In this document: positions 1 to 9,951 of the stretch, piece by piece
Layout of the letters: every line of letters starts with the position of its first letter
Position numbering within the stretch: the first letter of the stretch is position 1
Origin: Vreelandella arcis
Lineage (GTDB): Bacteria > Pseudomonadota > Gammaproteobacteria > Pseudomonadales > Halomonadaceae
Assembly (NCBI RefSeq): GCF_900103865.1
Contig: NZ_FNII01000020.1
Coordinates: 1 to 56,483 of the forward strand
Direction: 5' to 3'
Length of the DNA: 56,483 bases
Notes under the pieces: model-generated
What the model was told of the DNA's origin: nothing
Seen by the model: the letters and a program-made list of their open reading frames with translations, nothing else
Databases searched by the model: none
Position numbers and translations under genes: made by a program

Positions 1-333
1 GCGCAGTGCAGACCATCACCTTGGATAACGGTTCGGAATTCGCTGAGCACCGACAGGTTGCCAAGGCCGTCTCGGCCAAGACCTATTTTTGTGACCCGTA
101 CCGCTCATGCCAGCGTGGTACCAATGAAAATACCAACGGCCTGATTCGCCAGTATTTCCCGAAAGGAACGGACTTCCGAAAGGTGAGCGACTCAGCACTG
201 AGGAGAGTCGTTGCCAAGCTGAACAATCGCCCCAGAAAACGCTTGGGGTATCGGACACCGGCACAAGTGTTCCTGGGAGAGTATTCAGGGGCGCTAAAAA
301 CCGCAGGTGCTGCGCTTAATGTTTGAATTCAGG
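1..333 (+). mobile_element. Right end of an IS30-family insertion sequence (partial)
   Basis: The window opens inside an IS30-type element whose transposase ends at 326. The terminal inverted repeat probably overlaps the last codons, because the AT-rich stretch around 311-333 (CTGCGCTTAATGTTTGAATT) resembles the ends of this family. The exact right boundary cannot be fixed without the left end, so 333 is approximate. The element lies directly against the remains of a chemotaxis receptor gene and has removed its 5' part. Confidence 0.7.
3..326 (+). CDS. IS30-family transposase, C-terminal fragment
   Basis: This is the last part of a DDE transposase, which cuts and joins the ends of its own element; the 5' part lies outside the window. 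What is visible is the end of the catalytic core: the second acidic residue in LDNGSEF, and the final glutamate in the block GTNENTNGLIRQYFPKGTDF, which is characteristic of IS30. The tail has the usual LNNRPRKRLGYRTPAQVF segment. The true start is upstream of position 1, so the GTG at 6 is not a start. The element is probably intact on its left side, but this cannot be seen. Confidence 0.9.
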   Translation, partial: AVQTITLDNGSEFAEHRQVAKAVSAKTYFCDPYRSCQRGTNENTNGLIRQYFPKGTDFRKVSDSALRRVVAKLNNRPRKRLGYRTPAQVFLGEYSGALKTAGAALNV

Positions 334-1538
334 ATTTAAATAAAAAATTCATGGAAGCTGTTAGCGCCTACAATGATTATAGGGCTGAGCAAAACAAATT
401 AATGATTGCTGATTATGAAAACGATATGCAGCTCATCACCTATATTGATATCGCCGTACTTTTAATTGCGGCGTTAATGGTTCTATTTGTGCGCATTGCC
501 ATGGTGGGGTCTATTGTAAAACCACTAAATGAAGCGGTGGCGCACTTCGAGCGTATTGCCAAAAATGATCTTTCAGGCCAAGTAAGCGACCGTGGCCGTA
601 ACGAGATCGGTAAGCTGTTTAGCGCCATGCAGTATATGCAGAGCAATTTGGCGAGTACGGTTTCGGAAGTACGTGACAGCAGTGGCTCGATCCATATCGG
701 TGCGCGTGAAATTGCCAGTGGCAATGCGGATCTATCGTCGCGTACTGAACAGCAGGCCGCCTCGCTCCAGGAAACCGCCGCCAGCATGGAACAGTTAACC
801 ACTACTGTGAAACAGAACGCCGATAATGCCCGTCAGGCGAGCCAACTGGCCAACGACGCCTCAAGCACGGCGGGTAAGGGTGGCGAAGTGGTCGAACAAG
901 TCATTACCACTATGCACGGCATTTCTAGTAGTTCGCAAAAAGTGTCGGATATTATTAGCGTTATCGATTCCATTGCCTTTCAAACCAATATTTTGGCCCT
1001 CAATGCCTCGGTGGAAGCGGCACGCGCGGGCGAGCAAGGTCGCGGTTTTGCGGTAGTGGCCAGCGAAGTGCGTAACCTGGCTAGCCGCAGTGCCGATGCT
1101 GCCAAAGAGATTAAGGCCTTAATTGATGCCTCGTCTACTCAGGTAAAAGAAGGCTCGGTCTTAGTCGAAAGCGCCGGCACCACCATGCGGGATGTGGTTT
1201 CCTCTGTGCGCCGTGTGACCGATATTATGGATGAAATTTCGTCAGCTTCTCAGGAGCAGAGCGCGGGGATTGAGCAGGTCAATCAGGCGATTACTCAGAT
1301 GGATGAGGTCACCCAGCAGAACGCGGCGTTGGTTCAGCAGGCATCGTCAGCGGCGAGTTCGTTGGAAGAGCAGGCAGCCAAACTTGAAAGCGTTGTGTCT
1401 TCCTTCCGTTTGGTTGAAGGGCAGGCGACTACCCATCGTGCACCATTGACATCGTCTAAGCCGCAGGCGGCCTTGCTTCGGCCTGCGCTGTCTAACAAAG
1501 CCAAGGCGAACGCTGATCAAGAGTGGGAAGAGTTTTAA
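327..1538 (+). pseudogene. Methyl-accepting chemotaxis protein, 5'-truncated by IS30
   Basis: This is the C-terminal part of a transmembrane chemoreceptor that would signal through CheW and CheA. From the IS boundary the frame is open: the end of the last periplasmic helix ([17 protein letters not shown]), a second membrane segment near residues 30-50 counted from the ATG at 351, a HAMP domain beginning at [16 protein letters not shown], methylation helices, and the conserved hairpin tip around [20 protein letters not shown]. The C-terminus DQEWEEF resembles the NWETF-type tether for CheR/CheB. TM1 and the ligand-binding domain are missing. The first ATG (351) could give a protein of 395 residues that would lack a sensor, but no convincing ribosome binding site precedes it. 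The gene is most likely dead as a receptor. Confidence 0.85.
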
Positions 1539-1617
1539 GCCTGTAGCCCACAGGGTTTCTGCTTCGGCCTTAAGCGTTTGTCGCGCTTAAATTAAGCAGT
1601 ACTCTTTGGTTTACGCA

Positions 1618-1654
1618 AACGCCACCGCCTTCACTACGTAAGGGCGGTGGCGTT
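1618..1654. terminator. Hairpin terminator between the MCP remnant and preA
   Basis: A perfect 12-bp inverted repeat (AACGCCACCGCC at 1618-1629 and its complement at 1643-1654) with a 13-base loop lies between two convergent genes. ATCTTTT follows on the plus strand. It is best read as a terminator for the plus-strand gene and may also serve the pyrimidine operon from the other side. Confidence 0.75.
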
Positions 1655-1668
1655 ATCTTTTGCGTTAA

Positions 1669-3003
1669 TTAAGAGGCCACGCGGAAGGGGTTGCGCGGGT
1701 CGTTATCCCAAGCCAGGAAGGGCTTGCCGGTTTCCTGGGGCACCATGGTGATGCAGTTTTCCACCGGGCAGGTGATCTGGCACAGGTTGCAGCCCACGCA
1801 CTCCTCTTCAATCACTTCATAGCGGCGCGAGCCGTCCTGCTCGGTAAGCTTGGCTATCGACTGGTGTGAGGTATCCTCGCAGGCGATATAGCAGCGGCCG
1901 CACTCGATGCATAGATCCTGGTCGATCTTGGCGATGGTTTTGAAGTTGATATCCAGGTGCTTCCAGTCGGTGGTCTGGGGGATCGCCTTGCGCGAGAACG
2001 CCTCGATCGAGTCGTAGCCTTTTTCCGCCATCCAGCGGGAAAGCCCGTCTTTCATCTCCTCCACTATCCTGAAGCCGTTGAGCATCGCAGCAGTACACAC
2101 CTGCACGCTGCCTGAACCTAGTGCGATAAATTCCGCTGCATCCCGCCAGGTGGAAATACCGCCAATGCCGGAAATGGGCAGCGTTGGCGTGGCCGGGTCG
2201 CGGGCGATTTCCGCCACCATGTTCATCGCGATGGGTTTGACGGCGCTGCCGCAGTAGCCACCGTGGGTGCTTTGATGGCCGACGGTGGGCTTGGCGACCA
2301 TGTTATCCAGATCGATGCTGGTGATCGAGTTGATGGTGTTGATCAGCGATACCGCATCGGCCCCGCCGCGCAGCGCCGCCTGGGCGCCTACACGTATATC
2401 AGTGATGTTGGGTGTTAGCTTCACAATCACTGGCTTGGAGTAGTGCTTCTTGCACCAGTAGGTGACTTTCTCGATCAGGTCGGGGTTTTGGCCCACCGCC
2501 GCGCCCATGCCGCGTTCGGGCATGCCGTGGGGGCAACCCAGGTTAAGCTCGATGCCGTCCGCACCGGTGGCTTCTACTAGCGGCAGAATGTACGCCCAGG
2601 CCTCTTCTTTGCAAGGCACCATAATGGAGACGATTAGCGCCCGGTCGGGCCAATCCTTCTTCACCTGGGTGATTTCTTTAAGATTGATCTCAAGCGAACG
2701 GTCGGTAATCAGCTCGATGTTGTTAAAGCCGATTACCTCGCGGTTCTTACCGTAGTGGGCCGAATAGCGCGACGAAACGTTCACCGCGGGCGGCTCTTCG
2801 CCGAGAGTTTTCCATACCACGCCGCCCCAGCCCGCTTCATAGGCGCGCACCACGTTATAGGCTTTATCGGTAGGCGGGGCAGAGGCTAGCCAGAACGGGT
2901 TGGGGGCTTTGATACCGGCAAAATTAACCGACAGATCAACGCCGTTGACCACGCTATCGCCGCTGTCGTGCTTGCCCGGTGGGGTAAAGTTGAGGGTGTT
3001 CAT
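1669..3003 (-). CDS. preA: NAD-dependent dihydropyrimidine dehydrogenase, subunit PreA
   Basis: PreA is the catalytic FMN subunit that reduces uracil or thymine to the 5,6-dihydro form, the first step of reductive pyrimidine degradation, in the cytoplasm with PreT. The 444-residue protein has a dihydroorotate-dehydrogenase-like barrel (about 25-330). Its substrate loop LNLGCPHG carries Cys157, which I align with the catalytic cysteine of eukaryotic dihydropyrimidine dehydrogenase. A C-terminal ferredoxin domain has cysteines 365, 368, 371, 375 and 402, 405, 408, 412 for two 4Fe-4S clusters. The start at 3003 was chosen because it overlaps the preT stop by four bases (ATGA) and begins as family members do. 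A longer frame to 3105 runs through preT and is rejected. It is the last gene of the operon. Confidence 0.95.
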   Translation of the reverse strand: MNTLNFTPPGKHDSGDSVVNGVDLSVNFAGIKAPNPFWLASAPPTDKAYNVVRAYEAGWGGVVWKTLGEEPPAVNVSSRYSAHYGKNREVIGFNNIELITDRSLEINLKEITQVKKDWPDRALIVSIMVPCKEEAWAYILPLVEATGADGIELNLGCPHGMPERGMGAAVGQNPDLIEKVTYWCKKHYSKPVIVKLTPNITDIRVGAQAALRGGADAVSLINTINSITSIDLDNMVAKPTVGHQSTHGGYCGSAVKPIAMNMVAEIARDPATPTLPISGIGGISTWRDAAEFIALGSGSVQVCTAAMLNGFRIVEEMKDGLSRWMAEKGYDSIEAFSRKAIPQTTDWKHLDINFKTIAKIDQDLCIECGRCYIACEDTSHQSIAKLTEQDGSRRYEVIEEECVGCNLCQITCPVENCITMVPQETGKPFLAWDNDPRNPFRVAS

Positions 3004-4379
3004 GCGGCCTCCTGCTTGGCGACGAGCGCCTGATGAATGGCGTGGGCGGCAAGCTTGCCGTGCTGCACGGCCTGAACGGTGAGGTCCTGGCCGGGTTTTA
3101 CACAATCGCCCCCGGCGTAAACATTGGGCAGCGAGGTGCGGAACATGTCATCCACGTGGATACGCTCGCCCTCGCGTGCCAGTTCACTGGCGGTGGGGTC
3201 TTTTAAGCTTGAGCTATCAAAGCCCTGGCCAATGGCTTTGAAGATGGCATCGGCGGCAATCTCGAAGGTTTCGCCGGTAGCCGTCAATTGCCCCGCTTGT
3301 TCCCGGGTCTTGGCAAAGCGCATGCCGGCTACCCGGCCTTGGCTGTCCAGCAGAATATCGTCGGGCTGTGCCCAGGTGATCATGCGCACGCCGTTGGCTT
3401 TGGCGATCTCCTGCTCGTGGTCGGTGGCGGACATCGCCTCGACGCCGCGACGGTAGACCAGCGTTACCTCGCTGGCGCCCAGGCGGGCCATCTGGGTGGC
3501 CATGTCGATGGCGGTATTGCCTGCGCCAATCACGATGCAGCGCTTGGCGACCGCCAGGCTGCCCAGATCGTCGGTTTGGCGCAGGGTCTTGATGTAGTCC
3601 ACGGCGGGCATTAGGCCGGGCGCTTCATCGCCGGTTAGTCCTAAGGCGCGACTGGTGCCCAGGCCCAGGCCGAGAAATACGCTGTCGTACTGCTGATGCA
3701 GGGCGGCCAGTTCCAGATTGTCGCCCAGGCGCTGACCGTACTGGATATCGATGCCGCCGATCTCCAATAAAAACTCGACTTCCTTACGGGCGAAATCATC
3801 GGTCATCTTGTAGCGAGCGATGCCGTATTCGTTCAGTCCGCCGGGCTTTTGCTCGGCTTCAAAAACCGTTACCTGATGGCCGAGCATCGCCAGTCGATGC
3901 GCGCAGGAGAGCCCCGCCGGCCCGGCGCCGACCACGGCCACATGTCGGCCGGTGGAGGCGGCGCGTTTGAAGGGGTGGCCGTCGAACTGCATATGGTCGG
4001 TGGCGTGACGCTGTAGCAAACCGATCAGTACCGGCTGGCATTCGGCGTCGTGGTTGCGCACGCAACTGCGCTCGCAAAGAATTTCCGTCGGGCACACCCG
4101 GGCGCAGCTGCCGCCCAGGATGTTGGCTTCCAGAATGGTTTCCGCCGCGCCGTTGATGTTGTTTTCGCTGATCTGGCGAATGAAGCTCGGGATGTCGATC
4201 TCCGACGGGCAGGCCTCCACGCAGGGCGCATCGAAGCAGTAGAGACAGCGCTGGCTTTCGATCATCGCCTGGCGATGGGTCAGCGGTGGGTGTAAATCGC
4301 TAAAATTGCTTGCCAGCGTATCCGGGTCGTAGGTGCCGACCTCTTTTGCGCTGGGTAGGTGGTTCAGTGGGCTAGTCAC
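3000..4379 (-). CDS. preT: NAD-dependent dihydropyrimidine dehydrogenase, subunit PreT
   Basis: PreT is the NADH-oxidising partner that feeds electrons to PreA. The 459-residue protein resembles the small subunit of glutamate synthase. An N-terminal helical Fe-S domain has two cysteine sets (45, 48, 53, 57 and 92, 96, 102, 106). A FAD-binding motif GAGPAG lies at 151-156 and a second nucleotide-binding motif GAGNTA at 285-290. The C-terminus has the conserved YAGGDC segment that contacts FAD. The start is GTG at 4379, preceded by GGAGG at a good distance. It follows hydA by 34 bases and overlaps preA, so the two subunits are probably translated together. Confidence 0.95.
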   Translation of the reverse strand: MTSPLNHLPSAKEVGTYDPDTLASNFSDLHPPLTHRQAMIESQRCLYCFDAPCVEACPSEIDIPSFIRQISENNINGAAETILEANILGGSCARVCPTEILCERSCVRNHDAECQPVLIGLLQRHATDHMQFDGHPFKRAASTGRHVAVVGAGPAGLSCAHRLAMLGHQVTVFEAEQKPGGLNEYGIARYKMTDDFARKEVEFLLEIGGIDIQYGQRLGDNLELAALHQQYDSVFLGLGLGTSRALGLTGDEAPGLMPAVDYIKTLRQTDDLGSLAVAKRCIVIGAGNTAIDMATQMARLGASEVTLVYRRGVEAMSATDHEQEIAKANGVRMITWAQPDDILLDSQGRVAGMRFAKTREQAGQLTATGETFEIAADAIFKAIGQGFDSSSLKDPTASELAREGERIHVDDMFRTSLPNVYAGGDCVKPGQDLTVQAVQHGKLAAHAIHQALVAKQEAA

Positions 4380-4413
4380 AGTAGAGCCTCCGCTGTTGTT
4401 ATGGGCACAGCTG

Positions 4414-5865
<1,452 letters not shown>

Positions 5866-5887
5866 TTATGTTTGTTTGCCAGCAGAT

Positions 5888-6754
5888 TCATTCGCCGTCG
5901 GTCAGTCGGGTATAGGTTTCCGGGCGACGATCACGGAAGAACTGCCAGTTGTTGCGCACCTCGCGCACCATGTCTAAATCGATCTCATGCACCAGCAGTT
6001 CGTCCTCGGTGTCGCTGGCCTGGGCTTCAATTTTGCCGCGCGGGTTAACGATGTAGCTTGAACCGTAGAATTCGCCGATATTCCAAGGTGCTTCGGTGCC
6101 GACGCGGTTGATGGCGGCGATAAAGCAGCCGTTGGCCGCCGCGGAGGCAGGCTGTTCTAGCTCCCACAGATATTGAGAAAGACCGGCCACGGTGGCAGAG
6201 GGGTTGAAGATCACCTCGGCGCCGTTGAGTGCGAGTGCCCGCCAGCCTTCAGGGAAGTGACGGTCGTAGCAGATATACACGCCGATTTTGCCGTAGGCGG
6301 TATCAAATACCGGCCAGTTGGACTTGCCGGGTTTGAAGAAGAATTTCTCCCAAAATCCGGCTATTTGAGGGATATGGGTCTTGTGATATTTGCCTAGATA
6401 ACTGCCGTCGGCATCGAATACGGCGGCGGTGTTGTAATAAACCCCGGTCTCGGTTTCTTCGTACACCGGTACGATGATCACCATGCGATGTTCAGCAGCG
6501 AGTTTTTGCATCATCTGGCAGGTGGGGCCTTCCGGCACCTGCTCGGCGGCGGCATACCACTTGGCGTCTTGGCTGGGGCAAAAATACGGCTGGTTAAACA
6601 CTTCCTGAAAACACAGCACCTGTACGCCTTGGTCGGCCGCTTGCTGAATCAGTGGTAAGTGGGCTTCGTTCATCGCGTCGCGGATGGCTGCAGGTTCCAG
6701 GTCGGTGTTGGTTTTCAGGCCCATTTGGATCAGGCCAATTTTCATCTTTTGCAT
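5888..6754 (-). CDS. N-carbamoyl-beta-alanine amidohydrolase (beta-ureidopropionase), nitrilase superfamily
   Basis: This is likely the third enzyme of pyrimidine degradation, releasing beta-alanine, CO2 and ammonia from N-carbamoyl-beta-alanine. The 288-residue protein has the carbon-nitrogen hydrolase fold with the Glu51, Lys125 (KYHKTHIP) and Cys162 (ICYDRHFPEG) triad. It is the first gene of the operon, 34 bases before hydA, with ribosome site GAGGGAG before the ATG at 6754. Many bacteria use an unrelated metal-dependent amidase for this step; here the nitrilase type is used. It could also act on N-carbamoyl amino acids or putrescine (AguB is related), but the operon context points to pyrimidines. 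Confidence 0.88.
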   Translation of the reverse strand: MQKMKIGLIQMGLKTNTDLEPAAIRDAMNEAHLPLIQQAADQGVQVLCFQEVFNQPYFCPSQDAKWYAAAEQVPEGPTCQMMQKLAAEHRMVIIVPVYEETETGVYYNTAAVFDADGSYLGKYHKTHIPQIAGFWEKFFFKPGKSNWPVFDTAYGKIGVYICYDRHFPEGWRALALNGAEVIFNPSATVAGLSQYLWELEQPASAAANGCFIAAINRVGTEAPWNIGEFYGSSYIVNPRGKIEAQASDTEDELLVHEIDLDMVREVRNNWQFFRDRRPETYTRLTDGE

Positions 6755-6798
6755 CGGGGACTCCCTCTTAGCGCTAAGACTTACTATCAGTTTTAGTT

Positions 6799-6828
6799 AA
6801 TATATTGCTTGCCAGGGTGGTATATCAA
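6799..6828 (-). promoter_or_regulatory. Candidate sigma-70 promoter of the pyrimidine degradation operon
   Basis: On the minus strand TTGATA (6828-6823) and TATATT (6804-6799) are separated by 18 bases, about 45 bases upstream of the first gene of the operon. The fit is good, but the region is AT-rich, so chance matches are likely. Confidence 0.4.
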
Positions 6829-6979
6829 AGCTGACCATTAAGACAGCTTTTAAGAAAGTATCGCCAGGATGTGGGTTTTATCAAGTTAGCTCACGGTTTT
6901 TTTAACGTAATATTTAAGTCTTTGAGTTAATTTGATTTTTTTGTTTTTGAATGACTTTTTCACTGTTGTGGTGAATCCT

Positions 6980-6996
6980 TGCACTATTTTGGTATC
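6980..6996 (+). promoter_or_regulatory. NtrC-like binding site, distal
   Basis: TGCACTATTTTGGTATC matches most of the NtrC consensus TGCAC-N5-TGGTGCA; the left half is perfect and the right half keeps TGGT. It lies about 245 bases upstream of the sigma-54 type promoter, a normal distance for an enhancer. Confidence 0.5.
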
Positions 6997-7059
6997 TTTT
7001 TATATTTAATATTAATCAATAAGTTATCGTATGCTTTTGAGTTTGTTTAGATTTTTTTA

Positions 7060-7076
7060 TGTTTAAAGTTGGTGCA
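7060..7076 (+). promoter_or_regulatory. NtrC-like binding site, proximal
   Basis: TGTTTAAAGTTGGTGCA has a perfect right half (TTGGTGCA) and a poor left half. It lies about 165 bases upstream of the -24/-12 element. On its own it would be weak evidence; together with the distal site and the promoter it forms a plausible nitrogen-control region. Confidence 0.4.
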
Positions 7077-7224
7077 AATATTTTTTTTGTTCTAGCCTTT
7101 TCTGGTCAGTAATAGGTTAAATGGCCTAAGGTTGGAAAAAACTCAGCAAGATGACGACAACAATAAAATTCTTGTCCTTGAAGACAGTTTTTGATCAATA
7201 AGTTAAGTGCTTATGATGGGATAG

Positions 7225-7241
7225 TCGGCATGCTTATTGCT
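7225..7241 (+). promoter_or_regulatory. Sigma-54 type (-24/-12) promoter of the NCS1 transporter
   Basis: TCGGCATGCTTATTGCT has the invariant GG (7227-7228) and GC (7239-7240) separated by exactly ten bases, as RpoN promoters require. One consensus base (TGG to CGG) is off. Transcription would start near 7252, about 46 bases before the chosen ATG. No such element was found reading toward the pyrimidine operon. Confidence 0.55.
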
Positions 7242-7297
7242 TAGAACACCTCAGACCGCGAGGGTTTTCTGGGAAACGGATGACTGAGGAGAGACCA

Positions 7298-8818
7298 ATG
7301 ACGAAAACAACCTCTCAGATGGTAGACCGAGCAGGGCTGATTGAGTTGGACGTGGGCGACGACGTACGCACTAGCTCGCGTTTTAATGAGGATATTGCGC
7401 CTACTCAAGCAAGTGAGCGAACGTGGTCAAAGTGGAACGTTGCCGCGCTATGGGTAGGGATGTCGATTTGCGTTCCCACCTACACCTTGGGTGGGGTGCT
7501 AACGGCCTACTTTGGCCTAAGCGTTGGGGAGGCACTGTTTGCCATTTTATTGGCTAACCTGATCGTGTTGATCCCGCTGACCTTGAATGCCTTCCCCGGC
7601 ACCAAGTTTGGCATTCCATTTCCTGTTGTGCTTCGTTCCTCATTTGGTATTTTTGGCTCTAACGTACCGTGCTTAATAAGGGCGCTAGTTGGCTGTGGGT
7701 GGTTTGGCGTGCAAACCATGTTCGGTGGTTTGGCCATTCATCTGCTGCTTGCTGAGCTGGTGCCTGGCTGGGAGTCGCTGGGAGGCGTGGGTGAGGTCAT
7801 CGGTTTCTTTACCTTCGGCGCGATGAACTTATACGTGGTGATTCGCGGGGCGGAGTCGATTAAATGGCTGGAGACCTTGGCGGCCCCGTTGCTGCTGGCC
7901 GTTGGTGTCGGTCTGATGGTGTGGGCGTGGCCGCACATGTCGATGACCGAGCTACTCGCGCAGCCCCCTTCACGCCCTGAAGGCGCCTCGGTTTATGGTT
8001 ATTTTTTTGCGGGCTTAACTGCCATGGTGGGCTTTTGGGCGACGCTGTCGCTGAATATTCCAGACTTTAGCCGTTTTGCTAAAAGCCAGAAGGATCAAAT
8101 TGTCGGCCAGGTGATGGGCTTGCCACTGACGATGTTTTTCTTTGCGGCGTTGGGCGTGGTAATGACGGCGGCTTCCGAGTCGTTGGTAGGGCAAACGATT
8201 GCTGATCCTGTCAATCTGATAGGCATGATCAATAGTCCCTTCTGGGTCGTGCTGGCCATGATCATGATTATTATTGCGACGTTGTCGACCAATACCGCTG
8301 CGAATATTGTTTCCCCCACTAACGATTTTCAAAATATCGCACCGAAATGGATTAACCAGACGCGTGGGGTGCTTTTGACGGGGGCAGTAGGGGTGCTGCT
8401 GATGGCTTATGACCTACTGCAAAAGGCGGGCATTATCCCTCCAGGCGTTTCGCTTGAACAGATGTACTCCAACTGGCTGTTGGGCTACTCAAGCCTGCTG
8501 GGCCCTATCGCTGGTATCATGGCGGTGGATTACTTCCTGATTAAAAAGCAGCGACTAGACGTGCCCAGCCTCTACATGGATAACCATGCCTATCCCGCCG
8601 TTAACATTGCCGGTTTCATCGCCTTTGGTATACCGGTGGCGCTGACCATCATATCGCTAACCACCGGTACGATGTACTGGTTCTACGACTTTGGTTGGTT
8701 CACCGGTTCGGCGCTGGGAGCGATCATTTACTATATTGCGAGCCAGTTACTTTCTACGGCTCCCACCGTTGGCCCAGCGCCGATGACGGAGCGCGAACCT
8801 ACTGAGCAACCGCACTAA
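7298..8818 (+). CDS. NCS1 family nucleobase:cation symporter
   Basis: This inner-membrane transporter of 506 residues has about twelve hydrophobic segments and belongs to the purine/cytosine permease (NCS1) family, which carries uracil, cytosine, hydantoins or allantoin with a cation. Typical blocks are the N-terminal RTWSKWNVAALWVGMSICVPTYTLGG segment, cited here only by position 50-75, and the proline-glycine rich PGTKFGIPFPVVLRSSFG loop. The start at 7298 is preceded by GAGGAGAG; an ATG at 7280 lacks a site. It diverges from the pyrimidine degradation operon, so uracil, thymine or a hydantoin is the likely cargo. The sigma-54 type promoter suggests induction when nitrogen is scarce. The exact substrate cannot be read. 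Confidence 0.9.
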   Translation: MTKTTSQMVDRAGLIELDVGDDVRTSSRFNEDIAPTQASERTWSKWNVAALWVGMSICVPTYTLGGVLTAYFGLSVGEALFAILLANLIVLIPLTLNAFPGTKFGIPFPVVLRSSFGIFGSNVPCLIRALVGCGWFGVQTMFGGLAIHLLLAELVPGWESLGGVGEVIGFFTFGAMNLYVVIRGAESIKWLETLAAPLLLAVGVGLMVWAWPHMSMTELLAQPPSRPEGASVYGYFFAGLTAMVGFWATLSLNIPDFSRFAKSQKDQIVGQVMGLPLTMFFFAALGVVMTAASESLVGQTIADPVNLIGMINSPFWVVLAMIMIIIATLSTNTAANIVSPTNDFQNIAPKWINQTRGVLLTGAVGVLLMAYDLLQKAGIIPPGVSLEQMYSNWLLGYSSLLGPIAGIMAVDYFLIKKQRLDVPSLYMDNHAYPAVNIAGFIAFGIPVALTIISLTTGTMYWFYDFGWFTGSALGAIIYYIASQLLSTAPTVGPAPMTEREPTEQPH

Positions 8819-8847
8819 ATAAGCGTTTTTGCTTGATTAGTGTCAGC

Positions 8848-8876
8848 CTAACACCCGGCCACGAGCCGGGTGTTAG
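8848..8876. terminator. Bidirectional hairpin between the NCS1 and LysR genes
   Basis: A perfect 12-bp stem (CTAACACCCGGC and its complement) with a 5-base loop lies between convergent genes, four bases beyond the LysR stop. There is no long T tract on the plus strand, so termination strength is uncertain. Confidence 0.65.
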
Positions 8877-8879
8877 CGT

Positions 8880-9791
8880 TTAACGAGCGCTAGGGGCGTC
8901 AATGAAGTTTATAAAGGCGTCAACCACCCTGTTAGGGCGGCGGTCTCGGCGAGAGATCAGCACAAAGGGGATACGGTAGTATTGGGTAGCCGTGTGCAAA
9001 GCGCGCATCTTGCCCGCGGCCACCCATTGTTCGGCTACATGCTCGGGGAGAAAGCCGATAAAACGCCCGGTAAGAATAAGAAACGCCGCTCCCTCGCGGT
9101 CGGAGGCCGAAGCACGCAGGCAGAGAGCATCGTGGGCTTGTCGCGCTTCAGCAGGTAGTGGGTAGCGCGGTGAAATCGCCGGGTGGTGGGCCAATTCTGA
9201 CATCGTTAGGCGGTCATCGTCGCGATCAAACAGCGGATGGTCAGCCGCGCAATACAGGTAAGAGGGCTCGTCATAAAGGTGCTGGGTATCCAGGCTGGTG
9301 GGTAGGTTCACGGCGGGCACCACACCGACGTGCAGATGACCGTCCATTACGCCTCGGATCACTGCGTCGGAAGGCTCCATATAAATATGCAGGGTGACGT
9401 CGTGTTCGGGAGCGCTCAACCTGGCCAGGGCATGGGTAACGTGCATGGCGGGCAGTGTCACCAAATTATCGGTAATGCCGATATTGAGCTCGCCCTTAAT
9501 CGTCCGATGTAGCGCGTTGACATCGCTTTTGAAGGTTTCAAGCGCCGTTAGCAGTGTAAGCCCCGCCTGATAAATCTCTTTACCCTCCTCGGTTAAACTG
9601 AACCCACCACGTCCGCGCTGGCAGAGTGAAAAGCCTAACCGGCCTTCCAAATCGTTCATGTGCTGGCTAATGGCCGAGCGGCTGATACCCAGGGTCGTTT
9701 CCGCCGCCGTGAAGCCACCGCACTCCACCACCGTTTGAAAAATACGAATTAAGCGAATTTCATAATCGCTCATTTGACCAAGTGCGGGCAT
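8880..9791 (-). CDS. LysR family transcriptional regulator
   Basis: The 303-residue protein has an N-terminal winged helix-turn-helix (about 10-70; FTAAETTLGISRSAISQHMN) and a C-terminal effector-binding domain of the LysR type. It converges on the NCS1 transporter and is the nearest regulator to the pyrimidine genes, so it is a reasonable candidate to control them, possibly with a pyrimidine intermediate as inducer. This is inference from position only. The ATG at 9791 has GAGAG seven bases upstream; a second ATG lies six codons further in. Confidence 0.9.
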   Translation of the reverse strand: MPALGQMSDYEIRLIRIFQTVVECGGFTAAETTLGISRSAISQHMNDLEGRLGFSLCQRGRGGFSLTEEGKEIYQAGLTLLTALETFKSDVNALHRTIKGELNIGITDNLVTLPAMHVTHALARLSAPEHDVTLHIYMEPSDAVIRGVMDGHLHVGVVPAVNLPTSLDTQHLYDEPSYLYCAADHPLFDRDDDRLTMSELAHHPAISPRYPLPAEARQAHDALCLRASASDREGAAFLILTGRFIGFLPEHVAEQWVAAGKMRALHTATQYYRIPFVLISRRDRRPNRVVDAFINFIDAPSAR

Positions 9792-9951
9792 GGCAAGCTC
9801 TCATAGCGAGTGATCAGTTGATTTAATGATAGGTAAGTTGAAAAGGCCGGATATACTTTTCAAAAATAGCCCTTCAATATCATGGATGTTTTGGCTTATG
9901 TTAAAACAATGTCGGTTGTTTAATGCCACCTTATGACAAGGCGCCCGCGCA

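Larger units (their letters stand above)
6755..7297. other. AT-rich divergent regulatory region
   Basis: This gap of about 540 bases separates the pyrimidine operon (minus strand) from the NCS1 transporter (plus strand) and has no convincing gene. It is much richer in A and T than the flanking genes. It holds a candidate sigma-70 promoter for the operon, two NtrC-like sites and a sigma-54 type promoter for the transporter, listed separately. Long T tracts around 6890-7090 may make the DNA bend. Confidence 0.7.

Noticed and set aside
3004..3105. A longer start for preA
   Set aside because: The extra 34 residues are rich in Arg and overlap preT; PreA proteins begin near the ATG at 3003.
6780..6900. 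A possible sigma-54 promoter toward the pyrimidine degradation operon
   Set aside because: I looked for GC-N10-CC on the plus strand (the reverse of GG-N10-GC) and found no acceptable match in this stretch.
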